A stretch of 64,000 nucleotides of DNA from an uncultured beta proteobacterium (GCA_903869595.1 CAIPZV010000034.1:1-64000), one strand, 5' to 3'; positions 41,981-54,821 are shown, numbered from the stretch's first letter. Notes: generated by a model not told the origin, from the letters alone. Numbers and translations: made by a program.

Positions 41981-43234
41981 ATGGCTGAAATTAAAAACTA
42001 CACCCTCAACTTCGGTCCGCAGCATCCGGCAGCGCACGGCGTGCTGCGCCTGGTGTTGGAGCTGGACGGCGAAGTCATCCAGCGCGCTGACCCGCATATT
42101 GGGCTGCTGCACCGCGCTACCGAAAAACTGGCAGAGTCCAAGACCTACATCCAGGCCTTGCCCTATATGGACCGCCTGGACTATGTGTCCATGATGTGCA
42201 ATGAGCACGCCTATTGCCTGGCCATTGAAAAGTTGTTGGGTATTGAGGTGCCCATCCGCGCGCAGTACATCCGTGTGATGTATGCCGAGATTACCCGCTT
42301 GCTCAACCACCTGATGTGGCTGGGCTCGCACGGCAATGACTGCGGTAGTTCGACGATTCTGATCTACACCTTCCGCGAGCGCGAAGATTTGTTTGATATG
42401 TACGAAGCTGCCAGCGGCGCGCGCATGCATGCGGCGTATTTCCGGCCCGGCGGCGTATACCGCGATCTGCCCGACACCATGCCGCAGTTCAAGGCTAACA
42501 AGATTCGCAACGCCCAAGGCATTGCCGAACTCAACGCCAACCGCCAAGGCTCTTTGCTGGACTTCATCGAAGACTTTACTCAGCGCTTCCCGCAGTGCCT
42601 GTCCGAATACCACACGCTGCTAACCGATAACCGGATCTGGAAGCAGCGCACCGTCAACATCGGCATTGTCACGCCCGAGCGTGCGCTCAATATGGGCTTT
42701 AGCGGCCCCATGCTGCGCGGCTCCGGCATCGCCTGGGACTTGCGCAAAAAGCAGCCCTATGACGTGTATTCGGAAATGGACTTTGACATCCCTGTGGGCA
42801 AGACCGGCGACGTGTATGACCGTTACTTGGTGCGCATGGAAGAGATGAAGCAGTCCAACCGCATCATCAGCCAATGCGTGCAATGGCTCAAGGCTAACCC
42901 CGGCCCGGTGATCACCGACAACCACAAGGTGGCTGCGCCTTCGCGTGAATCCATGAAGACCAATATGGAAGGCCTGATTCACCACTTCAAGCTGTTTACC
43001 GAAGGCTTCCATGTGCCGCAGGGCGAGGCCTATGCCGCGGTGGAGCACCCCAAGGGCGAGTTTGGTATTTACATCGTCAGCGACGGTGCCAACAAGCCTT
43101 ACCGCCTGAAGATTCGTCCCCCCGGTTTTGCGCATTTGGCCGCCCTCAATGAAATGGCCAAAGGCCACATGATTGCCGATGCGGTGTCCATCATCGGCAC
43201 CATGGACATTGTTTTTGGAGAGATTGACCGATGA
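41981..43234 (+). CDS. nuoD: NADH-quinone oxidoreductase subunit D
   Basis: [43 protein letters not shown]. Confidence 0.97.
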   Translation: MAEIKNYTLNFGPQHPAAHGVLRLVLELDGEVIQRADPHIGLLHRATEKLAESKTYIQALPYMDRLDYVSMMCNEHAYCLAIEKLLGIEVPIRAQYIRVMYAEITRLLNHLMWLGSHGNDCGSSTILIYTFREREDLFDMYEAASGARMHAAYFRPGGVYRDLPDTMPQFKANKIRNAQGIAELNANRQGSLLDFIEDFTQRFPQCLSEYHTLLTDNRIWKQRTVNIGIVTPERALNMGFSGPMLRGSGIAWDLRKKQPYDVYSEMDFDIPVGKTGDVYDRYLVRMEEMKQSNRIISQCVQWLKANPGPVITDNHKVAAPSRESMKTNMEGLIHHFKLFTEGFHVPQGEAYAAVEHPKGEFGIYIVSDGANKPYRLKIRPPGFAHLAALNEMAKGHMIADAVSIIGTMDIVFGEIDR

Positions 43235-43722
43235 TGTCGGATGCCACCAAGGCGCGCTTTGATCGCGAAGTCGCCAAATACCCGTCGGACCAGAAACAGT
43301 CCGCTGTGATGGCCTGTTTGTCCATCGTGCAACAAGAGCAAGGTTGGGTCAGCGCCGAAAACGAGCGCATGGTGGCCGACTATCTGGGTATGGCGCCGAT
43401 TGCTGTGCATGAGGTCAGCACTTTTTACAACATGTACAACCTCAAGCCGGTGGGCAAATACAAGCTCAACGTCTGCACCAATTTGCCCTGCCAACTGGGC
43501 GGCGGCGCAAAAGCCTTGGCGCACTTGGAAAAAACCCTGGGCATCCACGCGGGTGAAACCACCAGCGACGGCTTGTTCACCTTGCAACCGAGCGAATGCC
43601 AGGGCGCTTGCGCCGATGCGCCGGTGCTGCTGGTCAACGACCGCCATATGTGCAGCTTTATGAGCGATGAAAAACTCGATCAGCTGATATCCAGCCTCAA
43701 GCAAGCGGAGGGCGCGCAATGA
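43231..43722 (+). CDS. nuoE: NADH-quinone oxidoreductase subunit E
   Basis: [31 protein letters not shown]...[20 protein letters not shown]. Confidence 0.96.
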   Translation: MMSDATKARFDREVAKYPSDQKQSAVMACLSIVQQEQGWVSAENERMVADYLGMAPIAVHEVSTFYNMYNLKPVGKYKLNVCTNLPCQLGGGAKALAHLEKTLGIHAGETTSDGLFTLQPSECQGACADAPVLLVNDRHMCSFMSDEKLDQLISSLKQAEGAQ

Positions 43723-45071
43723 CGCTGCAACAGGTATTGGCACCGTTCCAGGCCTCGGGCCGGGAAAGCTCATTTCATGGCCGCCACAAAGGCGCGCAAA
43801 TTTTGGCCGATTTGGACGGCAGCAACTGGGGTATAGCGGCTTACCAGGCGCGCGGCGGCTACCAGGCTTTGCGCAAGATTTTGGGCCAGGACGGCGGCGA
43901 GGGCATGACCCAAGACCAGGTGATTGCCACGGTCAAAGAATCTGGCCTGCGCGGTCGCGGCGGCGCGGGTTTCCCGACCGGCCTGAAGTGGAGCTTTATG
44001 CCCCGCCAGTTTCCCGGCCAGAAGCACCTGGTGTGCAACTCGGACGAAGGCGAGCCCGGCACTTGCAAAGACCGCGACATCATGCAGTTCAACCCGCATA
44101 CGGTGATTGAAGGCATGGCGATCGCCGCTTATGCCATGGGGATTACGGTCGGATACAACTACATCCACGGCGAGATTTTCCAGACCTACGAGCGATTTGA
44201 GGCGGCTTTGGAAGAAGCCCGCGCAGCCGGGTTTCTGGGCGAGCACATCATGGGCAGCAACTTCAGCTTCCAGTTGCACGCAGCGCATGGCTTTGGCGCC
44301 TATATCTGCGGCGAAGAAACCGCTTTGCTCGAATCGCTGGAAGGCAAAAAAGGCCAGCCGCGCTTTAAGCCGCCGTTCCCGGCCAGCTTTGGTCTGTACG
44401 GCAAGCCGACCACCATCAACAACACCGAAACTTTTGCGGCGGTGCCCTGGATCATCCGCAATGGCGGCGCGGCCTATTTGGCATGCGGCAAGCCTAATAA
44501 CGGCGGGACCAAGATTTTTTCGGTCAGTGGCGATGTGCAGCGGCCCGGCAATTACGAAGTGCCCATGGGTACGCCCTTTGCCGAGTTGCTAGAGATGGCC
44601 GGCGGCATGCGCCCGGGCCGCACGCTCAAGGCGGTTATCCCTGGCGGTTCGTCCGCGCCGGTATTGCCCGCCAGCATCATGATGGATATCACCATGGACT
44701 ACGACGCGATTGCCAAGGCCGGCTCCATGCTCGGTTCGGGCGCGGTCATCGTGATGGACGATACGCGTTGCATGGTCAAGTCTTTGCAGCGTCTGTCTTA
44801 CTTTTATTCGCACGAGTCCTGTGGCCAATGCACGCCTTGCCGCGAAGGCACAGGCTGGCTCTGGCGCATGGTGGACCGCATTGAAAACGGCCAGGGCCGC
44901 GCCAGCGACTTAGAGACGCTGGACAGCGTGGCCGGCAACATCATGGGCCGCACGATTTGCGCGCTGGGCGACGCGGCGGCTATGCCGGTGCGCGGCATGC
45001 TCAAGCATTTCAGGTCCGAATTTGAACACCACATAGAGCACAAGACCTGCGTGGTCGGTGCCTACGTTTGA
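43719..45071 (+). CDS. nuoF: NADH-quinone oxidoreductase subunit F
   Basis: [21 protein letters not shown]...[19 protein letters not shown]. Confidence 0.97.
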   Translation: MTLQQVLAPFQASGRESSFHGRHKGAQILADLDGSNWGIAAYQARGGYQALRKILGQDGGEGMTQDQVIATVKESGLRGRGGAGFPTGLKWSFMPRQFPGQKHLVCNSDEGEPGTCKDRDIMQFNPHTVIEGMAIAAYAMGITVGYNYIHGEIFQTYERFEAALEEARAAGFLGEHIMGSNFSFQLHAAHGFGAYICGEETALLESLEGKKGQPRFKPPFPASFGLYGKPTTINNTETFAAVPWIIRNGGAAYLACGKPNNGGTKIFSVSGDVQRPGNYEVPMGTPFAELLEMAGGMRPGRTLKAVIPGGSSAPVLPASIMMDITMDYDAIAKAGSMLGSGAVIVMDDTRCMVKSLQRLSYFYSHESCGQCTPCREGTGWLWRMVDRIENGQGRASDLETLDSVAGNIMGRTICALGDAAAMPVRGMLKHFRSEFEHHIEHKTCVVGAYV

Positions 45072-45084
45072 TCGGTGCAGCACC

Positions 45085-47202
45085 ATGGTTGAAATCGAAC
45101 TCGACGGCAAAAAAGTAGAAGTGCTTGAAGGCAGCATGGTGATGCATGCCGCCGAAAAAGCGGGTACTTACATCCCCCATTTTTGTTATCACAAGAAGCT
45201 GAGCATTGCGGCCAATTGCCGCATGTGTTTGGTCGATATTGAAAAAGCCCCCAAGCCCATGCCCGCCTGCGCTACGCCGGTGACCAATGGCATGGTGGTC
45301 CACACCAAGAGCGAAAAAGCCATCAAGGCGCAGCAATCGGTGATGGAGTTTTTGCTGATCAACCACCCGCTCGATTGCCCGATTTGCGACCAGGGCGGCG
45401 AATGCCAGTTACAAGACCTGGCTGTGGGCTATGGCGGTTCTAACTCGCGCTACGAAGAAGAAAAGCGCGTGGTGGCGATTAAAGACGTGGGCCCGCTCAT
45501 CAGTATGCAGGAGATGAGCCGCTGCATCCATTGCACCCGCTGCGTGCGCTTTGGCCAAGAAGTGGCTGGCGTGATGGAGCTGGGCATGTCGCACCGTGGC
45601 GAGCATGCGGAAATCGAAACCTTTGTCGGCCAGACTGTGGACTCCGAACTCTCGGGCAACATGATCGACATTTGCCCCGTGGGCGCTTTGACCAGCAAGC
45701 CTTTCCGCTACAGCGCCCGCACCTGGGAACTGTCGCGCCGCAAGTCGATCAGCCCGCATGATTCGACGGGAACCAACCTCGTCGTTCAAGTCAAAAACAA
45801 CCACGTCATGCGCGTAGTGCCAATGGAAAACGATGCCGTCAACGAATGCTGGATTGCCGACCGCGACCGTTTTTCTTACGAAGCGCTGAGCAGCCCGGAC
45901 CGCCTGCATACGCCCATGATCAAGCAGGGTGGCAAATGGGCGAGCGTTGATTGGCAAACCGCCCTGGAATACGTGGCTAATGGACTCAAGCAAATCAAGA
46001 GCAATCACGGCACCCAGGCGCTGGGTGCCTTGGTCAGCCCGCACAGCACCCTAGAGGAATTGCACCTGGCTGCCAAGCTGGTGCGCGGCCTGGGCAGCGA
46101 GAACATAGACCACCGCTTGCGCAACCAGGACTTCACCGCCACCGATGGCGTGCGCTATTTGGGCATGCCCATCGCCGGACTTTCTATCTTGCAGCGTGTG
46201 CTCTTGGTGGGAACTAACTTGCGCAAAGAGCATCCGCTTTTTGCCCTGCGCGTGCGCCAAGCGGCGCGCAGTGGTTGTGCCGTACATGCGCTGCGCAGCG
46301 ATGCGGCCGATTGGGCGATTCCTATAGCGCAGGATGTGCAAGCCTCGTCCAATGACTGGCTGGCGCACTTGCAATCGATTGCTGCAGCCGTGGCGCAACT
46401 GGCTGAAGTCAGCTGCCCCTACAGCGCAACGGTCAACGACCAAGCACTGGCGATTGCGAAGTCGCTTTTAGGCGGCGAACGCAAAGCGGTGTTGCTCGGC
46501 AATGGCGCCGCGCACCACGCGCAGGCCTCGGCCTTGCAAGCCGTAGCCGCCTGGATTGCAACGGCCACCGGCGCAAGCTTTGGCTTCCTGACCGAAGCGG
46601 CCAACACCGTGGGCGCGCAGTTCGTCCACGCCGAGCCAGGGCGGGGCGGCGTACACGCCGGGCAGATGCTCGGCGGTGCGCTCAAAGCCGTTTTGCTGCT
46701 CAATAACGAACCCGAATTTGATAGCGCTGCCGGACAAGCCGCCTTGGCCCAACTGGCACAAGCGCAAATGGTGGTCAGCCTTTCGCCTTTCAAAGCCAAT
46801 ATGCAGTGCGCCGATGTGTTGTTGCCCATCGCACCGTTTAGCGAAACTTCGGGTACTTTTGTGAATGCCGAAGGCCGCGTGCAAAGCTTCCACGCGGTAG
46901 TCAAGCCGCAGGGCGAGGCCAGGCCGGCTTGGAAAGTGTTACGCGTACTGGGCAATATGTTGAAGCTCGACGGCTTTGCCCAAGAGTCTTCGCAAGATGT
47001 GCTGCACGAAATTTTCGCGGGTGCTGCTCCCGAGCACCTTAGCGCGGACCGCCTGAACAATGCCAGCAGCCAGCCTACCCAAGCGGGCCCTGGATTGGCG
47101 CCTTGTACTGCATCGATTTACCAGTTGGACGGCTTAGTGCGCCGCGCCAGCAGCCTGCAAATGACGGCAGATGCCCGCGCCAGCGTAGAGGTGCAGGCAT
47201 GA
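45085..47202 (+). CDS. nuoG: NADH-quinone oxidoreductase subunit G
   Basis: [51 protein letters not shown]; start trimmed from 45058. Confidence 0.96.
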   Translation: MVEIELDGKKVEVLEGSMVMHAAEKAGTYIPHFCYHKKLSIAANCRMCLVDIEKAPKPMPACATPVTNGMVVHTKSEKAIKAQQSVMEFLLINHPLDCPICDQGGECQLQDLAVGYGGSNSRYEEEKRVVAIKDVGPLISMQEMSRCIHCTRCVRFGQEVAGVMELGMSHRGEHAEIETFVGQTVDSELSGNMIDICPVGALTSKPFRYSARTWELSRRKSISPHDSTGTNLVVQVKNNHVMRVVPMENDAVNECWIADRDRFSYEALSSPDRLHTPMIKQGGKWASVDWQTALEYVANGLKQIKSNHGTQALGALVSPHSTLEELHLAAKLVRGLGSENIDHRLRNQDFTATDGVRYLGMPIAGLSILQRVLLVGTNLRKEHPLFALRVRQAARSGCAVHALRSDAADWAIPIAQDVQASSNDWLAHLQSIAAAVAQLAEVSCPYSATVNDQALAIAKSLLGGERKAVLLGNGAAHHAQASALQAVAAWIATATGASFGFLTEAANTVGAQFVHAEPGRGGVHAGQMLGGALKAVLLLNNEPEFDSAAGQAALAQLAQAQMVVSLSPFKANMQCADVLLPIAPFSETSGTFVNAEGRVQSFHAVVKPQGEARPAWKVLRVLGNMLKLDGFAQESSQDVLHEIFAGAAPEHLSADRLNNASSQPTQAGPGLAPCTASIYQLDGLVRRASSLQMTADARASVEVQA

Positions 47203-48275
47203 TCGAAACGATCTACAACGCGGGTCTTCAAGCAGTTGCTGCCACTTGGTGGACCGCAGTGGTCTGGCCCGTGGTTTGGACCTTGATGAAAATCCTGGCA
47301 GTGCTTTTGCCTTTGCTCGGCGCCGTGGCCTACTTGACGCTGTGGGAGCGCAAATTTTTGGGTTGGATGCAAGTGCGCGTCGGCCCCAACCGCGTCGGGC
47401 CTTTGGGCCTGTTGCAGCCGATTGCCGATGCACTCAAGCTGCTGACCAAAGAAATTTTGGTGCCCGCCGCCGCCAACCGAGGTTTGTTTTTTATCGGGCC
47501 TATTCTTACCATCATGCCGGCGCTGGCTGCCTGGGCGGTTGTGCCCTTCGGTCCGGATGTAGCCCTGGCCAATGTCAACGCCGGTTTGTTGTTTGTGATG
47601 GCGATCACCTCCATGGAAGTCTATGGCGTGGTCATCGCCGGTTGGGCCTCTAATTCCAAATACGCTTTTCTGGGCGCTTTGCGCGCTTCGGCGCAAATGG
47701 TGAGCTATGAGATCGCCATGGGCTTCTGCCTGGTCGTGGTTTTGATGGTGACCGGCAGCATGAATATGAGCGTCATCGTGGCCGAGCAGGCCAAAGGCCT
47801 GTTTGCCGACCAGGGTCTGGGCTTTTTGTCCTGGAACTGGCTACCGCTCTTGCCGATTTTTGTGGTCTATGTGATCTCCGGCCTGGCAGAAACCAACCGC
47901 CATCCGTTTGACGTGGTGGAGGGCGAGGCTGAAATTGTGGCGGGGCACATGGTCGAGTATTCCGGTATGTCGTACGCCATGTTCTATTTGGCCGAGTACG
48001 CCAATATGTGGCTGGTGTCGATTCTGGCGGCGGTGATGTTTTTAGGTGGCTGGCTCTCGCCCGTGGCCGCGCTTGCCTGGATACCCGGAGGCATCTGGCT
48101 GGGCCTCAAAACCTGTGCCATCGTCAGCTTGTTTATCTGGGTGCGCGCCACCTTTCCGCGCTTTCGCTATGACCAGATCATGCGCCTGGGCTGGAAAGTC
48201 TTTATTCCCGTCACCCTGGTCTGGTTGGTCGTGGTCGGCGCTTGGATGCAGACCTCATTCAATATCTGGAAGTAA
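47199..48275 (+). CDS. nuoH: NADH-quinone oxidoreductase subunit H
   Basis: [45 protein letters not shown] overlap with nuoG. Confidence 0.97.
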   Translation: MIETIYNAGLQAVAATWWTAVVWPVVWTLMKILAVLLPLLGAVAYLTLWERKFLGWMQVRVGPNRVGPLGLLQPIADALKLLTKEILVPAAANRGLFFIGPILTIMPALAAWAVVPFGPDVALANVNAGLLFVMAITSMEVYGVVIAGWASNSKYAFLGALRASAQMVSYEIAMGFCLVVVLMVTGSMNMSVIVAEQAKGLFADQGLGFLSWNWLPLLPIFVVYVISGLAETNRHPFDVVEGEAEIVAGHMVEYSGMSYAMFYLAEYANMWLVSILAAVMFLGGWLSPVAALAWIPGGIWLGLKTCAIVSLFIWVRATFPRFRYDQIMRLGWKVFIPVTLVWLVVVGAWMQTSFNIWK

Positions 48276-48284
48276 GGGACAGAC

Positions 48285-48800
48285 ATGCCAAGCATTGCTT
48301 ACAAGCCCGCTGCCTTTTCGCTCAAAGACTTTTTGCTGAGTTTTTTGCTGATCGAGTTGTTCAAAGGCATGGCGCTAACCATGCGCTACGCCTTCCGCAA
48401 AAAATTCACGGTGCAGTTTCCGGAAGAAAAAACGCCGCTCTCGCCGCGCTTTCGTGGCCTGCATGCGCTGCGCCGCTATGAAAACGGCGAAGAGCGCTGC
48501 ATCGCCTGCAAACTTTGCGAGGCGGTGTGCCCCGCCATGGCGATCACCATCGAATCCGATGTGCGCGAAGACGGCTCGCGCCGCACCACGCGCTACGACA
48601 TCGACCTGACCAAGTGCATTTTTTGCGGCTTTTGCGAAGAGAGCTGCCCGGTGGACTCGATTGTGGAAACCCATATCCTGGAATACCACGGCGAAAAACG
48701 GGGCGACCTGTATTTCACCAAAGACATGCTGCTAGCGGTCGGGGACCGCTATGAAGCCGAGATCGCAGCAGCCAAGCAGGCGGATGCCAAATACCGCTAA
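48285..48800 (+). CDS. nuoI: NADH-quinone oxidoreductase subunit I
   Basis: [22 protein letters not shown]...[20 protein letters not shown]. Confidence 0.97.
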   Translation: MPSIAYKPAAFSLKDFLLSFLLIELFKGMALTMRYAFRKKFTVQFPEEKTPLSPRFRGLHALRRYENGEERCIACKLCEAVCPAMAITIESDVREDGSRRTTRYDIDLTKCIFCGFCEESCPVDSIVETHILEYHGEKRGDLYFTKDMLLAVGDRYEAEIAAAKQADAKYR

Positions 48801-48824
48801 GCGCCTGCAAGAAAGATTGCCACC

Positions 48825-49478
48825 ATGAGTGTTACCACCGGTTTGTTTTACGCCTTTTCGGCGGTCTTGCTGATTGCGGCGTTTCGCGTGATTACCGCCC
48901 GCAACCCGGTGCATGCCGCTTTGTTTTTGGTGCTCACCTTTTTCCAGGCCGCGATGATCTGGATGCTGCTCAAAGCCGAGTTCCTGTCGATTACCCTGGT
49001 GCTGGTCTATGTCGGTGCGGTGATGGTGCTGTTCCTGTTCGTGGTGATGATGATGGACATCAACGTCGAAAACCTGCGCGTGGGTTTTTGGAATCACTTT
49101 CCGCTTGCCGCTGCGGTGGGCGTGGTGATTGCACTGGAAATGGCGGCGGTGCTGCTGGGCGGCTTTCGCGTTATCGATGACCCGGCAGCCGCCAATAACT
49201 TGGTCGGCGGCCCGACCAACACCCAGCAATTGGGCAAGCTGCTTTACACCGAATACATCTATCCATTAGAAATTGCCGCTGCGATTTTGCTGGTGGCCAT
49301 GATTGCCGCGATTGCGCTGACGCTGCGCGCGCGCAAAGACAGCAAATACGTCAGCCCCGGCGACCAAGTGCGCGTCAAAGCCCAAGACCGCATGACGGTG
49401 CTCAAGATGGACTCCACGCAAGAAGCCCCCGCGCCTGCGCCCCCCGAGGCTGCCGCCACACCGGAGACCAAAGCATGA
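48825..49478 (+). CDS. nuoJ: NADH-quinone oxidoreductase subunit J
   Basis: [50 protein letters not shown]. Confidence 0.96.
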   Translation: MSVTTGLFYAFSAVLLIAAFRVITARNPVHAALFLVLTFFQAAMIWMLLKAEFLSITLVLVYVGAVMVLFLFVVMMMDINVENLRVGFWNHFPLAAAVGVVIALEMAAVLLGGFRVIDDPAAANNLVGGPTNTQQLGKLLYTEYIYPLEIAAAILLVAMIAAIALTLRARKDSKYVSPGDQVRVKAQDRMTVLKMDSTQEAPAPAPPEAAATPETKA

Positions 49479-49789
49479 TGAATACCCTGACACTGGGCCA
49501 CTTTTTGTCCCTGGGCGCGATGTTGTTTGCGCTATCTGTGGTGGGCATTTTTTTGAACCGCCGCAACCTGATTGTGTTGCTAATGGCCATCGAGCTGATG
49601 CTGCTGGCGGTGAACACCAATTTTGTCGCCTTCTCGCACTACCTCAACGATATGCACGGCCAGGTGTTTGTGTTTTTTATCCTGACCGTGGCCGCTGCCG
49701 AGTCGGCCATTGGCTTGGCCATTTTGGTGCTCTTGTTCAGGGCCAAGTCCAGCATCAGCGTGGACGAACTCAATACGCTCAAGGGCTAA
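49475..49789 (+). CDS. nuoK: NADH-quinone oxidoreductase subunit K
   Basis: [31 protein letters not shown]...[18 protein letters not shown]. Confidence 0.97.
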   Translation: MMNTLTLGHFLSLGAMLFALSVVGIFLNRRNLIVLLMAIELMLLAVNTNFVAFSHYLNDMHGQVFVFFILTVAAAESAIGLAILVLLFRAKSSISVDELNTLKG

Positions 49790-49796
49790 GACAACG

Positions 49797-51821
49797 ATGC
49801 AAGCAAGTCTCAACGCAGCCACGCTGCTTATCGTGCCCCTGGCCCCGCTGGTCGGCGCCCTGTTGGCCGGTATCTTCGGCACCAAGTTCGGCGGTAACCG
49901 CATCGGGCGCACGCTCACCCACAGCCTGACGATCGCCGGGGTGCTGATTTCTTTCATCATCTCTGCGCTCACACTGCAAGCCGTCGTCCAAAGTGGCGCG
50001 CGACTCAATGAAACCCTGTACACATGGATGGTGGTGGGTGATCTAAAGATGGAAATCGGCTTTCTCGTCGATGGCCTGACCGCCATGATGATGTGCGTAG
50101 TGACCTTTGTGTCGCTCATGGTGCATATCTACACCATTGGCTATATGGACGAGGACGAAGGCTACAACCGCTTCTTTTCCTATATCTCGCTGTTCACCTT
50201 CTCCATGCTGATGCTGGTCATGAGCAACAACCTCTTGCAGCTTTTCTTCGGCTGGGAAGCCGTGGGCCTGGTGTCCTATTTGCTGATCGGTTTTTGGTAC
50301 AACAAGCCCAGCGCTATTTTTGCGAACATGAAAGCTTTTTTGGTCAACCGCGTGGGCGACTTTGGCTTCATACTGGGCATTGGCCTGATCGCCGCATTCG
50401 CCGGTACCCTCAATTACGCAGAGATTTTTAGCAAAGCGCCTGAACTAGCGGCGCTCACTTTGCCTGGCACCAGTTGGATGCTGCTCACGGTGGCTTGCAT
50501 TTGTTTGTTTGTTGGCGCCATGGGCAAATCGGCGCAGTTTCCGCTGCACGTCTGGCTGCCTGATTCCATGGAAGGCCCTACGCCTATTTCCGCGCTCATC
50601 CATGCCGCGACTATGGTGACTGCCGGTATCTTTATGGTGGCGCGCATGTCGCCGCTGTTTGAGTTGTCCGATACCGCGCTTAATCTGGTGATGCTGATTG
50701 GCGCCATCACCGCCTTGTTCATGGGCTTTTTGGGCATCATCCAAAACGACATCAAGCGGGTGGTGGCCTATTCCACGCTGTCGCAGCTGGGGTATATGAC
50801 GGTGGCGCTTGGCGCTTCGGCCTACTCGGTGGCGGTATTCCATTTGATGACACACGCTTTTTTCAAGGCCTTGTTGTTCTTGGGCGCGGGGTCGGTCATC
50901 ATCGGCATGCACCACAACCAGGACATCCGCTGGATGGGCGGCGTGCGCAAGTACATGCCGATTACTTGGATCACGTCTCTGCTCGGCTCACTCGCACTGA
51001 TCGGCACACCATTTTTCGCTGGTTTTTATTCCAAGGACAGCATTATTGAAGCCGTGGCCGAAAGCCATTTGCCTGCCGCTGGCTTTGCCCACTTTGCGGT
51101 CTTGGCCGGTGTGTTTGTGACGGCCTTTTATTCTTTCCGCATGTACTTTTTGGTCTTCCACGGCAAAGAGCGCTACGACCAAAACCCCGATGCGCACCAT
51201 GGTCACGATGACCATGGCCATGGCGATCACCACGATCACAGCCCCCATGAATCCCCCTGGGTGGTATGGCTGCCCCTGGTGTTGCTGGCGATTCCCTCGG
51301 TCGTCATCGGCTTCATGACCATAGAGCCCATGCTCTTTGGCGAGTTCTTCAAAGACGCCATCGTGGTCGATGCCACGCGCCACCATGCGATGAAGGAATT
51401 GCAAGAAGCTTTCCACGGACCGGTGGCCATGGCGCTGCATGCGCTTGGCACCGCGCCGTTTTGGCTGGCGCTCGCTGGCGTGGTCACCGCTTGGTATATG
51501 TATCTGATTAACCCAGCCGTACCTGCGGCCATCGGGCGCGGCCTGCGGCCTTTGGTGGTGTTGTTAGAAAACAAGTACTACGTGGACTGGTTCAATGAAA
51601 ACGTGTTGGCGCGCGGTGCGCGTATGTTGGGCCAAGGTTTGTGGAAGGGCGGCGACCAGGCCATCATCGACGGCTTTTTTGTCAATGGCTCCTGGAAGCT
51701 GGTGGGCTGGGTATCCAAGCGGGTGCGTGGTTTGCAGTCCGGCTACCTGTACCACTACGCGCTGGTCATGATTTTGGGCATTTTTGTCCTCATGACCTAC
51801 TTCGTCTGGCTCAACAAATAA
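49797..51821 (+). CDS. nuoL: NADH-quinone oxidoreductase subunit L
   Basis: FFGWEAVGLVSYLLIGFW...GKSAQFPLHVWLPDSMEGPTPISALIHAATMVTAG; start trimmed from 49710. Confidence 0.97.
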   Translation: MQASLNAATLLIVPLAPLVGALLAGIFGTKFGGNRIGRTLTHSLTIAGVLISFIISALTLQAVVQSGARLNETLYTWMVVGDLKMEIGFLVDGLTAMMMCVVTFVSLMVHIYTIGYMDEDEGYNRFFSYISLFTFSMLMLVMSNNLLQLFFGWEAVGLVSYLLIGFWYNKPSAIFANMKAFLVNRVGDFGFILGIGLIAAFAGTLNYAEIFSKAPELAALTLPGTSWMLLTVACICLFVGAMGKSAQFPLHVWLPDSMEGPTPISALIHAATMVTAGIFMVARMSPLFELSDTALNLVMLIGAITALFMGFLGIIQNDIKRVVAYSTLSQLGYMTVALGASAYSVAVFHLMTHAFFKALLFLGAGSVIIGMHHNQDIRWMGGVRKYMPITWITSLLGSLALIGTPFFAGFYSKDSIIEAVAESHLPAAGFAHFAVLAGVFVTAFYSFRMYFLVFHGKERYDQNPDAHHGHDDHGHGDHHDHSPHESPWVVWLPLVLLAIPSVVIGFMTIEPMLFGEFFKDAIVVDATRHHAMKELQEAFHGPVAMALHALGTAPFWLALAGVVTAWYMYLINPAVPAAIGRGLRPLVVLLENKYYVDWFNENVLARGARMLGQGLWKGGDQAIIDGFFVNGSWKLVGWVSKRVRGLQSGYLYHYALVMILGIFVLMTYFVWLNK

Positions 51822-51833
51822 GGAAAAGAACCC

Positions 51834-53309
51834 ATGGGATTGTTGAGCCTTGCGATTTGGACGCCGATTTTTTTTGGCGTCGTGCTGCTGGCCCTGGGCC
51901 GGGACGACCAGGCCCGCGCCGTGCGCTGGGTGGCGCTGATCGGCGCGATCATCAGCTTTGCGCTGACCTTGCCTTTGTACGCCGGTTTCCAACTCGGCAC
52001 CGCCGAAATGCAGTTTGTTGAAAACGCCATGTGGATCGAGCGTTTCAATGTCAACTACCACTTGGGCGTGGACGGCATCTCGTTCTGGTTTGTACTACTG
52101 ACGGCGTTTATCAACGTGGTGGTGGTAATCGCCGGTTGGGAAGTGATTACCCACAAAGTCAGCCAGTACATGGCGTCGTTCCTGATTTTGTCGGGCCTGA
52201 TGATCGGTGTGTTTTGCGCCTTGGACGGCCTGCTGTTCTACGTGTTTTTCGAAGCCACGCTCATACCCATGTACCTCATCATCGGTATCTGGGGCGGCCC
52301 GAACAAAATTTACGCGGCTTTCAAGTTTTTCCTGTACACCTTGCTCGGCTCCTTGTTGACCTTGGTCGCGCTGATTTATCTCTACATCACCTCCAACGGC
52401 AGCTTTGATATCGCCACCTGGCATGCCCTGCCGCTGGGCCAGACCGCGCAGACCGCCATCTTCTTCGCTTTCTTTGCGGCCTTTGCAGTCAAGGTGCCGA
52501 TGTGGCCGGTGCATACCTGGTTGCCGGATGTCCACGTAGAAGCGCCTACCGGCGGCTCTGCGGTGTTGGCGGCCATCATGCTCAAGTTGGGCGCCTATGG
52601 CTTCCTGCGTTTTTCTTTGCCGATTGCGCCTGACGCAGCGCACGAGTGGGCCGGCTTGATGATTGCTTTGTCCTTGGTAGCCGTGGTCTATGTGGGCCTG
52701 GTGGCCATGGTGCAGCAGGATATGAAAAAACTTGTGGCCTACTCGTCGGTCGCACACATGGGTTTTGTCACCCTAGGATTTTTCATCTTTAACGACTTGG
52801 GCATGGCCGGTGGCATTGTGCAAATGATTGCGCATGGCTTTGTGTCCGGCGCCATGTTCCTGTCTATCGGCGTTTTGTACGACCGGGTGCACTCGCGTGA
52901 GATTGCCAGCTACGGGGGCGTCGTCAACACCATGCCACGCTTTGCCGCTTTTTCCCTGCTGTTTGCTATGGCCAACTGCGGCTTGCCCGGTACCGCAGGC
53001 TTTGTGGGCGAGTGGATGGTGATATTGGCGGCGGTCAAGTTTAATTTCTGGATCGGCATGGCCTCGGCCAGCGCCCTGATTTTCGGCGCCGCCTATACCT
53101 TGTGGATGTTCAAGCGCGTGTACCTGGGCCCGGTTACCAACCACCATGTCCAAGAACTGCAAGACATCAACGCGCGTGAATTTTTCATGCTGGCCTTGCT
53201 GGCAGTTGCGGTGCTTTACATGGGCATCCACCCCAAACCCTTTACCGATGTGATGGATGCCTCGGTGGCCGGTCTGCTGCAGCACGTGGCCCAGTCCAAG
53301 CTGCCTTGA
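51834..53309 (+). CDS. nuoM: NADH-quinone oxidoreductase subunit M
   Basis: YHLGVDGISFWFVLLTAF...MWPVHTWLPDVHVEAPTGGSAVLAAIMLKLGAYG. Confidence 0.97.
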   Translation: MGLLSLAIWTPIFFGVVLLALGRDDQARAVRWVALIGAIISFALTLPLYAGFQLGTAEMQFVENAMWIERFNVNYHLGVDGISFWFVLLTAFINVVVVIAGWEVITHKVSQYMASFLILSGLMIGVFCALDGLLFYVFFEATLIPMYLIIGIWGGPNKIYAAFKFFLYTLLGSLLTLVALIYLYITSNGSFDIATWHALPLGQTAQTAIFFAFFAAFAVKVPMWPVHTWLPDVHVEAPTGGSAVLAAIMLKLGAYGFLRFSLPIAPDAAHEWAGLMIALSLVAVVYVGLVAMVQQDMKKLVAYSSVAHMGFVTLGFFIFNDLGMAGGIVQMIAHGFVSGAMFLSIGVLYDRVHSREIASYGGVVNTMPRFAAFSLLFAMANCGLPGTAGFVGEWMVILAAVKFNFWIGMASASALIFGAAYTLWMFKRVYLGPVTNHHVQELQDINAREFFMLALLAVAVLYMGIHPKPFTDVMDASVAGLLQHVAQSKLP

Positions 53310-53333
53310 TGGCCCCGAATTGAGAAATACACC

Positions 53334-54821
53334 ATGATCGACCAAATCAGCTTGATTGCCATTTTCCCCGAGGCCTTGCTTTTGGCTATGGCCTGCGCCG
53401 TTACCTTGCTGGACTTGCGTGCCCAAGGCCCCTTGCGCGGCTTCACCTATGCGCTCACCCTACTCACCCTGGGCGTGGTCGCGCTCATCGAAGGTTTTTA
53501 TGCCAGCACCGGCCTCACGCTCTACGGCTTTGGCAATATGGTGGTGGCCGACACTATGGCCGCTTGGCTCAAATGTTTTGCCACGATAGCGGTGATGGTG
53601 ACCCTGGTCTATGGCCGCCCCTATGCCGGAGCCCGCGACATGCTGCGCGGCGGCGAGTTGTTTACCCTGTCCATGTTCGCACTGCTGGGCATGTTCATCA
53701 TGATTTCGGGAAACAACTTCCTGGTCATTTACATGGGCCTGGAGTTGCTCACCCTGTCCAGCTACGCCCTGGTGGCATTGCGCCGCGACAACGCGCAAGC
53801 CGTGGAAGCGGCCATGAAGTATTTTGTGCTGGGCGCGATGGCCTCAGGCTTTTTGCTCTACGGCATGTCTATGCTTTATGGCGCTACCGGCTCGCTGGAT
53901 ATCAACGAAGTGTTTAGCGCCATCTCTACGGGCCATGTGCGCCACCAGGTGCTGGTCTTTGGCTTGGTGTTCATCGTCTCGGGCCTTGCCTTTAAGTTGG
54001 GCGTTGTGCCATTTCACATGTGGATTCCCGATGTGTATCAAGGCGCGCCCACGGCGGTCACGCTGATGATTGGTGGCGCGCCCAAGCTGGCGGCTTTTGC
54101 CGTCACCATGCGCTTGCTGGTGGAAGGCATGTTGCCGCTGGCCATCGACTGGCAGCAAATGCTGATGCTGCTCTCAGTGGCCTCGCTGTTCATCGGCAAC
54201 TTTGCCGCGATTGCGCAAACCAATGTCAAGCGCATGCTGGCTTTTTCTACCATCGCGCAAATGGGCTTTGTGCTGATTGGCATCTTCTCTGGCGTCATCA
54301 ATGGAAACACCATTTCCACCGCCAATGCCTATAGCTCAGCCATGTTTTATGTCGTTAGCTATGTCCTGACCACGCTGGCCGCATTCGGCGTCATCATGCT
54401 GCTGGCCCGCGAAGGTTTTGAAAGCGAAGAGATTGCTGATTTTGCGGGCCTGAACCAACGCAGTCCGCTGTACGCCGGTGTCATGGCCGCTTGCATGTTC
54501 TCCATGGCCGGTATCCCGCCGCTGGTGGGTTTTTACGCCAAGCTCTCGGTGCTGCAAGCGCTGATCGCCTCTGGCCAAGCCATGCATATTGGCCTATCGG
54601 TGTTCGCGGTGCTGATGTCGCTGGTGGGCGCTTTCTATTACCTGCGCCTGGTCAAGGTGATGTACTTTGATGCCCCCATTACGGCGAACGAAGTCGTGGC
54701 CGGTGCTGATGTGCGTATTGTGTTGGCGATTAACGGCGCGCTGGTGCTGCTGCTGGGCATCTTCCCCGCCGGTCTGATGGCTTTGTCAGCGCAGTCCGTT
54801 TTGCAAATGCTGGGCACTTGA
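53334..54821 (+). CDS. nuoN: NADH-quinone oxidoreductase subunit N
   Basis: YMGLELLTLSSYALVALRRD...VPFHMWIPDVYQGAPTAVTLMIGGAPKLAAF. Confidence 0.96.
   Translation: MIDQISLIAIFPEALLLAMACAVTLLDLRAQGPLRGFTYALTLLTLGVVALIEGFYASTGLTLYGFGNMVVADTMAAWLKCFATIAVMVTLVYGRPYAGARDMLRGGELFTLSMFALLGMFIMISGNNFLVIYMGLELLTLSSYALVALRRDNAQAVEAAMKYFVLGAMASGFLLYGMSMLYGATGSLDINEVFSAISTGHVRHQVLVFGLVFIVSGLAFKLGVVPFHMWIPDVYQGAPTAVTLMIGGAPKLAAFAVTMRLLVEGMLPLAIDWQQMLMLLSVASLFIGNFAAIAQTNVKRMLAFSTIAQMGFVLIGIFSGVINGNTISTANAYSSAMFYVVSYVLTTLAAFGVIMLLAREGFESEEIADFAGLNQRSPLYAGVMAACMFSMAGIPPLVGFYAKLSVLQALIASGQAMHIGLSVFAVLMSLVGAFYYLRLVKVMYFDAPITANEVVAGADVRIVLAINGALVLLLGIFPAGLMALSAQSVLQMLGT

Noticed and set aside
51190-51250. His/Asp/Gly-rich stretch in NuoL (NPDAHHGHDDHGHGDHHDHSPHES)
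   Set aside because: A His-rich loop of this kind is common in betaproteobacterial NuoL; not treated as a separate metal-binding system.
40508-54821. nuo operon as a possible novelty
   Set aside because: Standard nuoABCDEFGHIJKLMN order with all signature motifs; ordinary core metabolism.
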